A DNA stretch of 64,000 nt from Phaeodactylibacter xiamenensis (GCF_000759025.1 NZ_JPOS01000038.1:248001-312000), one strand, 5' to 3'. Numbered from the stretch's first letter, positions 27,267-36,208 are shown. Numbers and translations: made by a program. Notes: generated from the letters alone by a model not told the origin.

Positions 27267-28271
27267 ATGAAAGTCGCTGTTGTTGGTGTAACAGGCCTGG
27301 TGGGTACGGTAATGTGCCGGGTACTTGAAGAAAGGAACCTGCCGGTTTCTGAATTTTTGCCAGTCGCTTCTGCCCGTTCGGTAGGCAAAATGGTAAAGTT
27401 TAAAGGAGCAGACCACAAAGTGATCAGCATGGAAGACGCCATTGCTGCCCGCCCGGATATTGCCATTTTCTCAGCAGGTGGCGGAACCTCACTGGAGTTT
27501 GCGCCTAAGTTTGCGGAAGTGGGCACAACGGTTATCGATAACTCCTCTGCCTGGCGTATGGACCCGGGCAAAAAGCTGGTGGTGCCTGAAATCAACGGCG
27601 GGGAACTCACTGCTGCAGACAAGATCATTGCGAACCCCAACTGCTCAACAATTCAAATGGTGCTGGCCTTAGCACCCCTGCACGAAGCTTTTGGCATTAA
27701 GCGGGTTGTGGTCTCTACTTATCAGTCTTTTACGGGCACTGGCATGCAGGCTGTGAAACAATATCAGCTGGAGAAAAAAGGGTATAAGCCCAAGGCTGAA
27801 GAGATGGCCTATCCGCATCCGATTTTTGAGAATTGCCTGCCGCAGTGTGATGTCTTTCTGGAAAACGATTATACCAAGGAAGAGATGAAGCTGGTGAATG
27901 AAACCCGGAAGATTCTCAATGCTCCACAAATTGGCGTAACCGCAACTGCCGTGCGCGTGCCTGTTAACGGCGGGCACTCGGAATCTGTGAATGTGGAGTT
28001 CGAACGGCCTTTTGAAGTGGAGAAAGCCATTGAACTGTTGAATAACACGCCGGGCATTAAAGTGCTGCAGGACAACGCCAATAACAATTACCCGATGCCC
28101 CGTTTTGCCAAAGACAAAGACGAGGTTTTCGTGGGGCGTATCCGCCGGGATGAGTCTGTTGCCAATGGGCTTAACCTCTGGATTGTGGCCGATAACCTGC
28201 GTAAAGGAGCGGCTACAAATGCAGTACAAATTGCCGAACACCTTATTGCCAGCAAACTGATAAATGCTTGA
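27267..28271 (+). CDS. asd: Aspartate-semialdehyde dehydrogenase
   Basis: NADPH-dependent reduction of aspartyl phosphate to the semialdehyde, the branch point to lysine/diaminopimelate, threonine and methionine. The 334-residue product has the nucleotide-binding start VAVVGVTGLVGTVM, the GGGTS phosphate loop, the catalytic NPNCSTIQM with Cys126, and RVPVNGGHSE containing the catalytic His. The length and motifs fit the bacterial class that includes most Gram-positive and Bacteroidota enzymes. It stands alone behind a strong promoter. Confidence 0.97.
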   Translation: MKVAVVGVTGLVGTVMCRVLEERNLPVSEFLPVASARSVGKMVKFKGADHKVISMEDAIAARPDIAIFSAGGGTSLEFAPKFAEVGTTVIDNSSAWRMDPGKKLVVPEINGGELTAADKIIANPNCSTIQMVLALAPLHEAFGIKRVVVSTYQSFTGTGMQAVKQYQLEKKGYKPKAEEMAYPHPIFENCLPQCDVFLENDYTKEEMKLVNETRKILNAPQIGVTATAVRVPVNGGHSESVNVEFERPFEVEKAIELLNNTPGIKVLQDNANNNYPMPRFAKDKDEVFVGRIRRDESVANGLNLWIVADNLRKGAATNAVQIAEHLIASKLINA

Positions 28272-28306
28272 TTAGGGCTAAATCCTTAAAAAGCGGGGCA
28301 TTTTCT

Positions 28307-28314
28307 TAATTTTG
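28307..28314 (+). promoter_or_regulatory. -7 box for the coiled-coil protein gene
   Basis: TAATTTTG, about 61 nt before the ATG at 28376. The -33 element is unclear. Confidence 0.4.
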
Positions 28315-28375
28315 TGAATAGGAACAAAGCCGGGTAGGCCCCGGTCAGAACTTTTGACTTACTACTACGAAGATT

Positions 28376-29776
28376 ATGAAGACAAAGCTTGTACTCTGGG
28401 GGACGAATGCACAGGACGAACGCATACTGGTGGCTGTGGAATTATTGGCAGACGATAATCAGGTAAAAATCTACACTTTCCCTGATGCGGTTGCCACTGA
28501 TGAGTTCTATCAGAAAATGATGGACGACTGGCGCAACGATAAGGAGGTGGAATTCCCGGAAGCGCACATGGTGACAGAACGGGGATTGAATGTTGCTGAT
28601 TCACTTTTGCCCGAGAGCATTAAAGTAGAGCGCAGTGACCTGGTCACCCGTGCACAAACGGAATGGCAGTTTATTGTACTCTCCTCCAAGCTTAGCGAGG
28701 CTTACAAGTCAGAACTGGAAGACCTGCGAGACCGGGTAAGCCGCCTTGATGGCTTTGACAAGCAGATTTGGGAAGAGCTCAGAGGTTTCTGGGATAAGGT
28801 ACAGGAGCAGGTAACAGACCGTAACCTGTTCCGCGACCATGCAGAGCAACTTCGGGAGCGCACCAACGAGCTCTTTGCAGAAATGAAAGACCTGCGTTCT
28901 AAGATGGACCAGGAGTTCAAGGCCAGGTCCAGGGAGAACTACGAGCAGTTTATGGAAAGCCTTGGTGAGCTGGAAGCCAAGATTAAAGAGAATAAGCGCC
29001 TTCAATCCGTATTTGATGAATTGAAAAAGGTGCAGCGGCAGTTTAAGAATACCAAATTTACCAGGGAGGACCGCAATAAAGTGTGGAAGCAGCTGGACGG
29101 CATGTTCAAAGAGGTAAAAGAAAAGCGCTTTGGAGAGTCTGCAGGGGGAGACCACTCTCCGTTAGAACGATTGAAGAAGCGTTACGATGGTTTGCTTGGC
29201 GCTATCAATCGGATGTCGAATTCCATCAAGCGGGATAAAGATGAGCTTAGCTTCCAGCAGCGTAAGGTTGATACCACGGATGGCCAGTTGGAGGCACAGA
29301 TCCGTACGGCTAAAATCAAAATGGTCGAAGAAAGGATCAACTCCAAGACGGCTAAATTGGATGATATGGAGAAGACAAAGGCAGACCTGGAGCGCCGAAT
29401 GAAAGTGCTGGAGCAAAAGGAAGCTAAGCGTAAGGAACAGCAGGAAGTTAAGGAGGCGCAAAAGGAGGTGGAAGCTAAAATCAAGCAACAGATTGAGGAA
29501 GAGGCGAAGGCCCGGGCAGAAGAGTCAGAAAAACTAAAGGATGCTGCAGAAGCTATAAAGGAGGGCAAAGCTGAAGCGAAGCCCGCTGCGGATTCCCCTA
29601 ATGCGGAAGGCAAAAAGGACGACTCTGTTGGCGATGCTCTGGCTGCCACGCTTGGCGAATCTTTTGAGGATGTTGTGGACACCATTAAGGCTGTGGCTAT
29701 GGTGGTATCCGACAAAATCAATGAAGCGGTTGAAGACTGGCAGGAGGGAAGTGCCGATGAAAAAAATCAGGCTTAA
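28376..29776 (+). CDS. Coiled-coil protein with DUF349-like segment, function unknown
   Basis: 466 residues, no signal peptide, so probably cytoplasmic. The first 110 residues are a small globular domain ([20 protein letters not shown]). Charged helices dominate from about 115 to 400. A segment around 185-265 (EYEQ-type helices, then [22 protein letters not shown]) resembles DUF349 helical units. A strongly basic and acidic coiled coil spans 330-395 ([20 protein letters not shown]). The C-terminus ([21 protein letters not shown]) is amphipathic. I do not know its function. It is conserved-looking, has its own promoter, and ends with a strong terminator. Confidence 0.75.
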   Translation: MKTKLVLWGTNAQDERILVAVELLADDNQVKIYTFPDAVATDEFYQKMMDDWRNDKEVEFPEAHMVTERGLNVADSLLPESIKVERSDLVTRAQTEWQFIVLSSKLSEAYKSELEDLRDRVSRLDGFDKQIWEELRGFWDKVQEQVTDRNLFRDHAEQLRERTNELFAEMKDLRSKMDQEFKARSRENYEQFMESLGELEAKIKENKRLQSVFDELKKVQRQFKNTKFTREDRNKVWKQLDGMFKEVKEKRFGESAGGDHSPLERLKKRYDGLLGAINRMSNSIKRDKDELSFQQRKVDTTDGQLEAQIRTAKIKMVEERINSKTAKLDDMEKTKADLERRMKVLEQKEAKRKEQQEVKEAQKEVEAKIKQQIEEEAKARAEESEKLKDAAEAIKEGKAEAKPAADSPNAEGKKDDSVGDALAATLGESFEDVVDTIKAVAMVVSDKINEAVEDWQEGSADEKNQA

Positions 29777-29830
29777 GCTCTTCGTACCTCTTGCGTAGCA
29801 GGAGTGAAGACTTTGACCAAACTTATTTGA

Positions 29831-29862
29831 AAGGGGCCAACGGCAATCGCTGTTGGCCCCTT
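29831..29862 (+). terminator. Strong terminator after the coiled-coil gene
   Basis: Perfect 11-bp stem AAGGGGCCAAC/GTTGGCCCCTT with a 10-nt loop. It is symmetrical enough to act in both directions. Confidence 0.8.
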
Positions 29863-30315
29863 CTGCGTTTATCGTATTGGTTTTTGTTGGGGGGCTTAAG
29901 CAATCAGTTCCCTTTTCCTTTCCATAGAATAATTGAGTTGCTATCAACGCTGGAGGGCATGGTTTTATGCCTTTTCTGCGGCATTAAAATCCAATTAACC
30001 CTTGTTTTGTTAAAATTTCAGAGAATTTCACAAGAAAAATAATAGTTATTGATGCGATTTGTTTCACATTTATCCTATTAGGGCTTGTATTTATTTGGTT
30101 TTTGAGCTCTTGGGGTTTTGGTTTTTTTTCACAAAAGCCCGAATCTGTCTTTGGCTCAGGCAGCAGAAGTCTTCATATTTGTAATGTGATCGGAAGGCAT
30201 TGAGGAGAGAGACAAGAAAAGTTAATTGAAATATGTTCATGGGATTATAATTTAGTGAAGTGCAGTCCCGGTGGTTTTTGGAAATCGCTGGGACGCACGA
30301 CTCACTACGTAGTTT

Positions 30316-30441
30316 GACGGAAATAAGCCAGACCGTTTTTCTCTTTATGCTTTTTCGAAATTCCATAAGCAACTTCCAAGTATTCACTTGCTTATGGAAT
30401 TTCGAAAAACCTCAAACGGTCTAACTTATTTTGTTTCCGTC
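30316..30441. repeat. 126-bp two-tier inverted repeat
   Basis: The inner arms at 30351-30372 and 30388-30409 are perfect 22-bp complements around a 15-nt loop. The outer arms, 30316-30338 (GACGGAAATAAG, AGACCGTTT) and 30414-30441 (AAACGGTCTA, TTTCCGTC), also pair, with a 5-nt gap and two mismatches. The whole could fold as a long hairpin or cruciform. This is MITE-like architecture, but no target duplication was recognised. Confidence 0.75.
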
Positions 30442-30482
30442 TCTATGAGAACACCCACAATAATCCCAACAAAAATAAAAAT

Positions 30483-30502
30483 GGCGGACAAAAGTGTCCG
30501 CC
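30483..30502 (-). terminator. Hairpin with T-tract in the leftward direction
   Basis: GGCGGACA/TGTCCGCC stem of 8 bp with a 4-nt loop. On the minus strand it is followed by ATTTTTATTTTTG. It sits 15 nt from the middle copy of the TTCATGGGATTAT repeat. Confidence 0.5.
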
Positions 30503-30739
30503 AAATTCTAAATCACATTCATGGGATTATGGTCGTCTTGTTGAGATTACGATTTGCTGTGTAGTTTATTCTCTCACTTGTGCGACGAAGATAAAGCAAA
30601 ACTTCCGTTTCTTCCAAACAGTGCATGCATTTTATTGCGCTGTAACAGAGTTTTTATATCTGTTAAGAAGTTATTTGATTGAGAGTCAGGGAAGTAAGCA
30701 AAAGATTATTTTTTGGATATGTTCATGGGATTATAAGTG

Positions 30740-30772
30740 AAAATCGCGTTCCACTCTATGGAGCGCGATTTT
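30740..30772 (+). terminator. Bidirectional-type terminator next to the third repeat copy
   Basis: AAAATCGCG/CGCGATTTT stem of 9 bp around a 15-nt loop containing a CCA/TGG pair, then TTTG. A near-palindrome GTTTGCATG-G-CATGCAAAC follows directly. Confidence 0.6.
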
Positions 30773-31545
30773 TGTTTGCATGGCATGCAAACATTTTCCG
30801 AAGGGCTGAAAGAAGCCCTGGCGCCTAATCGGTGGGAAGCCAATGCGAAGGCAACTGCGTTACTGGCAACGGTAGGGTGGGAAGGAAGCCTTAGCAAGTA
30901 TGGGGCACGTAGCGGGAGCGAACCGGGAGTGGCGCGGCAGGTGGGTAACCTTGCAAAAAGTGGGAAAGCCCAAAAGCCGGATAACCTGCCACGTTAAAAC
31001 GGACGGTGTCCCATACAGGAAAGTTTGCTTAACCATGGAAGCCTGTTGGGGTGTCCGGGATTTTTTATCTGGACAAGCAGCTAACAAGTCGCAAGGCGAG
31101 GCAGCAGCCACACGCCAGCAGGTGGCAGATGAGCCCGTAGTAGTTTTAAACTCCGAGCCTTTGAAGCTCTGGTAACAGGGTGGAGGATAAAACTTGGAGG
31201 ACAAGTTGCGATGGCTGACCGCAAAGCTAGTCAACTTGACTTATCAGCGCCAAAAGTGCTGGTAAGCTGCGAAGGGGCGAAGTTAAATCAAAGCGTCTCC
31301 CTCCAAGGGGTCGTTAAGGTACAAGTGAAGACAATCGTCGGTGGGACCCCGATGAGGAATTATGGGAAGGTGGTGACGAGCCCAGCCTGACCAATAATCC
31401 GCACGAGCGTTGAGTACGGTGGAGCCAGACAGGGTAGATTGCCATAGAGCTAGAAACGCCCTGCCTCCCGCCAGAACAAACAGCCTGCCTTAATTGCACC
31501 GCCTGGAGCTCAGAGAAGCTGCAACGTACAAAAGTTTTTTTTTTT

Positions 31546-32814
31546 ATGCGAAAATGGTACAGCCTATACGACAAAGTGTACAGCTGGAAGAACCTCATGG
31601 AAGCCTACCAGAAGGTAAAGGCGAACCGGGGCGCTGCCGGAGTAGACGGAGTTCGCATCACCGACTTCGATGAGAAGAGGGTGTCAGAGCTGCGCCGTTT
31701 GAAAAAAGAACTCAGGACGAAGGCGTACCGCCCGCAGGCAGTAAAACGGGTGTATATCCCGAAGCCTGACGGCAGCGAACGCCCATTAGGCATACCGACG
31801 GTACGCGACCGGGTGGTGCAGCAAGCACTGCTCAACATCCTCCAGCCCATTTTCGAGCCGGGCTTCCACCCATCGAGCTACGGCTACCGCCCCGGGCGCA
31901 GCTGCGCCCATGCAGTGGCTAAGGCAGAGCGTTTCAGTAACAAGTGGGGGCTGGCTCATGTCGTTGACATGGACTTGTCGAAGTGCTTCGACACGCTGGA
32001 CCACGGCTTGATACTGGCAGGGGTGGGGGCTAAAGTAAGCGACGGCAGTGTTTTGGCACTGGTCCGTCAAATACTTGAAACGGGAGTTATGGACGAAGGG
32101 GCATACTACCCTGCGGAAGCTGGCAGCCCGCAAGGCGGAGTAATCTCCCCGCTGCTGATGAATATCTATTTGGACAATTTTGACCAGTACATGAAAAGTC
32201 AAGGCATCCGGATAGTAAGGTACGCAGACGATATACTGATCTTCGGCTACACGCGCAGTGAAGCGGGCAGGTATCGTTCTATAGCCGCCCAATATCTGGA
32301 AGAGGAGCTAAAACTTACGGTCAACGTAAAGAAGACGCACCTCACAACGATATGGGAAGGCATAACGTACCTGGGTTTTATCATCAGCCGGCGGGGTGCG
32401 CGCATACACCCAAAGAGCGTGAAGAAGTTTAAGGACAAAGTCCGCAAGCTGACCCCACGCAATTCCGGGCGTAACGTAGAGCACCAGATAAGGGAGCTGT
32501 CGATGCTATTGCGGGGTTTTGCCAACTACTTCCGCATTGGGCAAGCCAAGAGCCTGTTCCGTAATTTAATGAGCTGGATACGCCGCCGCCTACGGATGAA
32601 GCAGATGCGCGAGTGGAAAAGTTGGAAAGGCTTGCATAAACAGTTACGACGGATGGGTTACAAAGGGAGTTTTGAGAAAATCTCTATGGCCCGCTGGCGC
32701 AACGCGAGCTGCAAACTGGTCCACATGGCGCTGCCTAATGAGTGGTTTAATAACCTGCACTTGTACGACATGGAGCGGGTGAAAACCAACACGTTGCATC
32801 AATACTATGAATAA
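31546..32814 (+). CDS. ltrA: Group II intron reverse transcriptase/maturase (LtrA-like, no endonuclease domain)
   Basis: 422 residues. The reverse-transcriptase palm has VVDMDLSKCFDTLDH (catalytic Asp at 141/143), SPQGGVISPLLMNIYLD and the active-site YADD at 226-229. The thumb and maturase X region continue to about 400 (GFANYFRIGQAKSLFRNLMSWIRRRLRMKQ). There is no HNH endonuclease tail, as in IIC-type and other short maturases. The protein would splice its own intron and copy it into new sites. The frame is intact. A T11 tract lies directly before the ATG in intron domain IV. Confidence 0.95.
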   Translation: MRKWYSLYDKVYSWKNLMEAYQKVKANRGAAGVDGVRITDFDEKRVSELRRLKKELRTKAYRPQAVKRVYIPKPDGSERPLGIPTVRDRVVQQALLNILQPIFEPGFHPSSYGYRPGRSCAHAVAKAERFSNKWGLAHVVDMDLSKCFDTLDHGLILAGVGAKVSDGSVLALVRQILETGVMDEGAYYPAEAGSPQGGVISPLLMNIYLDNFDQYMKSQGIRIVRYADDILIFGYTRSEAGRYRSIAAQYLEEELKLTVNVKKTHLTTIWEGITYLGFIISRRGARIHPKSVKKFKDKVRKLTPRNSGRNVEHQIRELSMLLRGFANYFRIGQAKSLFRNLMSWIRRRLRMKQMREWKSWKGLHKQLRRMGYKGSFEKISMARWRNASCKLVHMALPNEWFNNLHLYDMERVKTNTLHQYYE

Positions 32815-32824
32815 GATTTAACAG

Positions 32825-32907
32825 GAGCCGTGTACGAGGCCCGTACGCACGGTTCTGTGAGAGGGATAAAGTAGAAGGATGCATCCTTCTACTTTACCCT
32901 ACTCAAT
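32825..32907 (+). ncRNA. Group II intron domains V and VI
   Basis: Domain V folds from GAGCCGTG pairing with CACGGTTC, and TACG with CGTA, leaving the 2-nt CG bulge typical of this catalytic hairpin. Domain VI is a stem whose inner 30 nt (32866-32895) are a perfect palindrome. GAGAGGG pairs with CCCT-A-CTC, leaving an unpaired A at 32901, the expected branch point a few nt before the 3' end. Confidence 0.85.
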
Positions 32908-32994
32908 TTTTGCCAGAGTATCAACTATTTCGCATAGAGAATAAGCCCGCCCCGATAGTTCAGGAGTAAGCTCAAACGAGGACTTTGTGTTCAT
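32908..32994 (-). pseudogene. Small gene cut after about 30 codons by the group II intron (possibly Fic-like)
   Basis: An ATG at 32994 overlaps the helicase stop as ATGA, the arrangement of a translationally coupled downstream gene. It reads MNTKSSFELTPELSGRAYSL then CEIVDTLAKI, and the next in-frame stop (TAG) comes from intron domain VI. The short helical sequence resembles N-termini of Fic-family proteins, but this is a weak guess. I could not find the rest of the gene on the far side of the intron, so the remainder may have been lost or the 5' intron border may be misplaced. Confidence 0.5.
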
Positions 32995-35567
32995 GTGTTT
33001 AGCATCTCTTCTAACATGGCTTCCATTTTCATTCTCGCTTTCCTATCCTTTGGCCCCGGATTGAGGACTGGGTTTTCGGGTTTTGCCAGGGCTATTTTCA
33101 ATAAGCCATAGGAATAAGCGCCTCCAAAATGCCTGTGTAAAGTGCTAAGTTTTAACTCCTTCATCTCCCCTGCCTTTTCCTGTATAGCAGCAATGGATTC
33201 TGGTTTCAGGAATGAGGTAGCGCTCAGGACACCCTGTTTAATAAAGTGGGCGATATGCCCTTCGATTGTTGATACCGCCAGATTTCGTTCCCTGGCTATC
33301 TCCTCAATGGTCATACCTTTCCGGTACCTGGCCAACGTCTCCTCTTTTGTGCCTGTTTTTGTGCCGGTACTTACCGGTTCAGTATTCAGTGGGGTTTTGT
33401 TGAATACAGGTGGTGGTTCAACTCCCTGTCTGCTGCAATAATCCTGCACCATTTTCAACAAGGCTGCTCCGTATTGTTCCAACCGCTTTTTACCGATGCC
33501 GTAACTGCGCTTCAGTGATTCAGGTGTATTGGGCAGATGAGTTGCAATATGGAACAGAGCCTGGTTAGGTAGAATTCGGAAGATGGGCAGAGATTGTGCA
33601 TTTGCTTCCGACCGCCGCCATTCAATCAGTTGCTGCAACAGCTCAGGGTGGGGCACCTTTTCCCGACTGAGTTTAGCAACTGTTGGGGCTACCGGAGCCG
33701 ATGGCTGCTGCCTGAAGTCCAGCATGGCGTCCGTTTTTGCCCGGAGCAAGTCAGCCGGAGAGAAGCCGGAAGCGGTCTTGCTCAGCCCCTTCAGTTTGAT
33801 GAAGACTTCTTCGTGTAGTTGCTCCAGTGCCTCCTGTATGGTCTCCTCGGTTTTTTGGTTATCGGTTTCAATAGAAATGGTTTTTAGAGGCTCCAGAACG
33901 GAGGCCTTCAACTGACTGGCAAACCAGGCTGCTGCCTGTTTAGTGCGATCTTGCAGCGCTGCGTTTTCTGCGGGCATGCCTCCCTCCTGAAAGAAGGCCT
34001 GCAGCTGAGCCTGAAAGCGCTGCCCTACCGGATAAAGCTCCTGTTCTGCGAAGTTCCAGACTTCCTGAAAAGGCGCTACCGCACCCGGCAGTAATTTGTG
34101 TTCATATTCCAGCAATAAACGCTGGGCGCGCTGCATGTGCTTTTTCAAGATCCGGAAGTCGAACAATTCCTGCAGCATGGATTGCTGAAAAGCGACTTTA
34201 GCATCCTGCAATTTGGCATCATCCGGCGCATTGCGTTCTGCCTCATCAGAAAATTGCTGCACCTTAGTGTCCGTCCTGACGCTGGAGCTTCGGATACGCG
34301 AGCGCAGCACAATACCCTCAAAGGTCTTGCACCGGCTTAGCGCCACATACACCTGGCCGTGCGCAAAAGCCGCCTGCGCATCTAAAATCACCCGCTCAAA
34401 GGTCAGCCCCTGACTCTTATGGATGGTGATGGCCCAGGCCAATCTCAAAGGGTACTGCGTGAAGGTGCCAACGACATTTTCTTCCACTTCCTTCACCCGT
34501 TCGTTGAGCTTGTACTTGCGATTTTGCCATTCCTCTCTGCCCACTGTAATATCCGAATCGTCGCCCGGGCATTGCACGGTGATTCCTTTTTCCTCATCGA
34601 TCGATATGATTTTACCAATCTTACCATTATAGTAGCGGCGGTCAGTACTATTGTCATTTTTGATGAACATCACCTGTGCCCCCACTTTAAGGTGCAGCTC
34701 TTCGTCAGCCGGATAGGCGTGGGCAGGAAAGTCGCCACTGATTTTCGCTGCAAACCGGTGTACTTCGCCTGGAAGCGCGGACAATTGTTCTGCATTGATG
34801 GTATTGGCGCTGTAATTATGGGTGGTGAGGGTGATATAATCATCTTTGTCCGGCAATTGGTCAAGCGGCTGATACCGGCTGTTGAGCGTCTCCAGGACTA
34901 CTTCATCTATCTGATTATTGCGCACCTTATTTAAAAGGTGGATAAAGGTATCGTCTGATTGCCGGTAAATATGTTTTAGCTGAATGGTCACGGGCTCCGT
35001 TAGCTGCAAGGCTTTGCTGCTGAAGAAAAAAGGAGTGTTATAATATGAACGCAACAGTCCCCATTCCTCGTCCTTCACGACCGGAGGCAGCTGATGTAAA
35101 TCTCCAATCAACAGCAGTTGGACACCACCAAAAGGTTGGTGTGGAGTCCGGTAGCGGCGCAGCACCTCGTCGATGCCGTCGAGCACATCTGCCCGCACCA
35201 TGCTTATTTCGTCAATAATAAGCAGGTCAAGCGCCCGCAGTAGCCTCGCCTTTTTTCGGCTGAGCCGCCGGAACAGCCGGTTGTCCCGTTTATTCCCGGG
35301 CACAATAGGCCCGAAAGGCAATTGGAACAGGGAGTGGATTGTCTGCCCGCCCGCATTAATCGCAGCTACGCCGGTAGGGGCGACCACTGCCAGCCGTTTG
35401 GGTGGTTTGGCTTTGAGGGTCTTCAAAAAGGTAGTCTTGCCGGTTCCGGCTTTGCCAGTCAGGAAAATACATTTGTTGGTATGAGTTACGAATTCGCGCG
35501 CGAGCTCCAACTCGGGGTTGTGTCCCGCCTTCGTGGAACCAGGGCGGGCGGAGTGTGATTTTGTCAT
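32991..35567 (-). CDS. Pif1-like helicase with C-terminal HRDC and helix-turn-helix domains
   Basis: 858 residues. Walker A LTGKAGTGKTTF lies at 36-47, then the Pif1 motif PTGVAAINAGGQTIHSLFQLP, LLIIDEISMVRADVLDGID (Walker B), GDLHQLPPV, and the C-terminal helicase motif LAWAITIHKSQGLTFERVILD with YVALSRCKTFEGI. After a helical linker comes an HRDC-type domain (about 640-735, PIFRILPNQALFHIATHLP and YGIGKKRLEQYG). A helix-turn-helix of the RecQ/HTH_40 kind follows at about 765-815 (TIEEIARERNLAVSTIEGHI). It is a DNA-unwinding ATPase probably acting in repair or replication. Its last codons overlap the intron-truncated gene. Confidence 0.93.
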   Translation of the reverse strand: MTKSHSARPGSTKAGHNPELELAREFVTHTNKCIFLTGKAGTGKTTFLKTLKAKPPKRLAVVAPTGVAAINAGGQTIHSLFQLPFGPIVPGNKRDNRLFRRLSRKKARLLRALDLLIIDEISMVRADVLDGIDEVLRRYRTPHQPFGGVQLLLIGDLHQLPPVVKDEEWGLLRSYYNTPFFFSSKALQLTEPVTIQLKHIYRQSDDTFIHLLNKVRNNQIDEVVLETLNSRYQPLDQLPDKDDYITLTTHNYSANTINAEQLSALPGEVHRFAAKISGDFPAHAYPADEELHLKVGAQVMFIKNDNSTDRRYYNGKIGKIISIDEEKGITVQCPGDDSDITVGREEWQNRKYKLNERVKEVEENVVGTFTQYPLRLAWAITIHKSQGLTFERVILDAQAAFAHGQVYVALSRCKTFEGIVLRSRIRSSSVRTDTKVQQFSDEAERNAPDDAKLQDAKVAFQQSMLQELFDFRILKKHMQRAQRLLLEYEHKLLPGAVAPFQEVWNFAEQELYPVGQRFQAQLQAFFQEGGMPAENAALQDRTKQAAAWFASQLKASVLEPLKTISIETDNQKTEETIQEALEQLHEEVFIKLKGLSKTASGFSPADLLRAKTDAMLDFRQQPSAPVAPTVAKLSREKVPHPELLQQLIEWRRSEANAQSLPIFRILPNQALFHIATHLPNTPESLKRSYGIGKKRLEQYGAALLKMVQDYCSRQGVEPPPVFNKTPLNTEPVSTGTKTGTKEETLARYRKGMTIEEIARERNLAVSTIEGHIAHFIKQGVLSATSFLKPESIAAIQEKAGEMKELKLSTLHRHFGGAYSYGLLKIALAKPENPVLNPGPKDRKARMKMEAMLEEMLNT

Positions 35568-35926
35568 GGTTTTTCAGGGGTTGGTGATACAGAGAATAAT
35601 TTTCGCCCCTAAAAATACATTTTTTGTGTTTTTGTTCAAAGTTTTAAAACGGAAAATTTATCAAAAGGCAGGTGTTCTGTTTGTTTTTCACCCCTGTGCT
35701 CCACCACATCAGCCAGGAAAAGATCCCGTTTGCAGGTCAAAGAAGCGACACGGCTAATGTAAACACTGAGTTGAAGCGATATAAAGTGTGGGATATCCTG
35801 AGTGAGCAATTACATTCTCAATTCCGTTGGTTGGAAAGGTCGTGGAGACCGCTGGTAGCTGGTAGGTTTGTACAAGCCGTATAGTCCCCAACAGGAAGGT
35901 GTCAGCGTGCTTAATAATTTTTTCCC

Positions 35927-35947
35927 CTCCCAAGGGTAAGATTTCCC
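35927..35947 (+). repeat. Upstream element, copy 1
   Basis: CTCCCAAGGGTAAGATTTCC, 72 nt before the ATG of the small ORF at 35999. A closely similar copy lies at 36187. The 35568-36266 stretch otherwise holds only the small ORF. Confidence 0.7.
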
Positions 35948-35998
35948 CATACCAAACGATAGGTTGATAAATTACTTCATCATTCAATCCTGTTTAAC

Positions 35999-36199
35999 AT
36001 GAAAGCAGCATCAGTCTATCGAACAGTTGTAACATCTTCCTCCGCTTTCTTGTCCGTACGATGTGTCCCCGTCATACTAGCATTCCTGGCATTCGGGTTT
36101 GGCCCCTGCTTCGGACAGGAGCAGTTGGATACGATAAGCATGCAGAAGTTGTTCAGCGGGTACGCCTTTTCTCTGAAGATTTTTGACTCCCAAGGGTAA
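35999..36199 (+). CDS. Small possibly secreted ORF of 66 residues, doubtful
   Basis: The sequence has a hydrophobic segment CVPVILAFLAFGFGPCFGQ that looks like a signal peptide with a cleavage site, then a 28-residue tail. It ends in a stop codon formed by the second CCCAAGGGTAAG repeat. It may be a genuine small exported protein, or the 5' stump left by a duplication of the promoter and start region of the T9SS gene that follows. No homologous family is recognised. Confidence 0.35.
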   Translation: MKAASVYRTVVTSSSAFLSVRCVPVILAFLAFGFGPCFGQEQLDTISMQKLFSGYAFSLKIFDSQG

Positions 36200-36208
36200 G
36201 ATTTTCCC
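36187..36208 (+). repeat. Upstream element, copy 2
   Basis: CTCCCAAGGGTAAGATTTTC, differing from copy 1 by one extra T in the T-run. It lies 80 nt before the ATG of the secreted protein at 36267. Confidence 0.7.

Larger units (their letters stand above)
30231..30736 (+). repeat. 486-bp interval bounded by identical 20-nt direct repeats, with a third partial copy
   Basis: ATATGTTCATGGGATTATAA occurs at 30231-30250 and 30717-30736. A shorter copy, TTCATGGGATTAT, lies between them at 30518-30530. Hairpins sit beside the second and third copies. The AT-rich stretch from 29863 to about 31005 holds no credible protein gene, and this interval looks like an inserted element or the footprint of one. 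Confidence 0.6.
31006..32907 (+). mobile_element. Group II intron with its own reverse transcriptase/maturase
   Basis: The 3' end is well defined by domains V and VI (32825-32907) next to the maturase gene. The 5' end is not: GTGTCCC at 31006 is one candidate for the GUGYG-type start, and the GC-rich structured RNA may begin as early as about 30930 (GTGGCGCGG). With the 31006 start the intron is about 1.9 kb, a normal size for an intron whose maturase lacks an endonuclease domain. The 3' junction sits antisense just inside a small gene coupled to the helicase at 32991. The 540-nt ribozyme region before the maturase has no ORF of its own. Confidence 0.8.

Noticed and set aside
30091-30387. 98-codon minus-strand ORF, including a 49-residue part from one repeat copy
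   Set aside because: AT-rich and overlapping the inverted repeat; its sequence shows no recognised domain. A small peptide cannot be excluded.
30577-30590. GTGCGACG as intron 5' end
   Set aside because: It would make the intron about 2.3 kb and include the terminator and repeat region; a later start is more economical, although not proven.
30860-31234. 124-codon minus-strand ORF at the 5' side of the group II intron
   Set aside because: Low-quality composition and antisense to the structured ribozyme; also not a continuation of the gene cut at the intron's 3' end.
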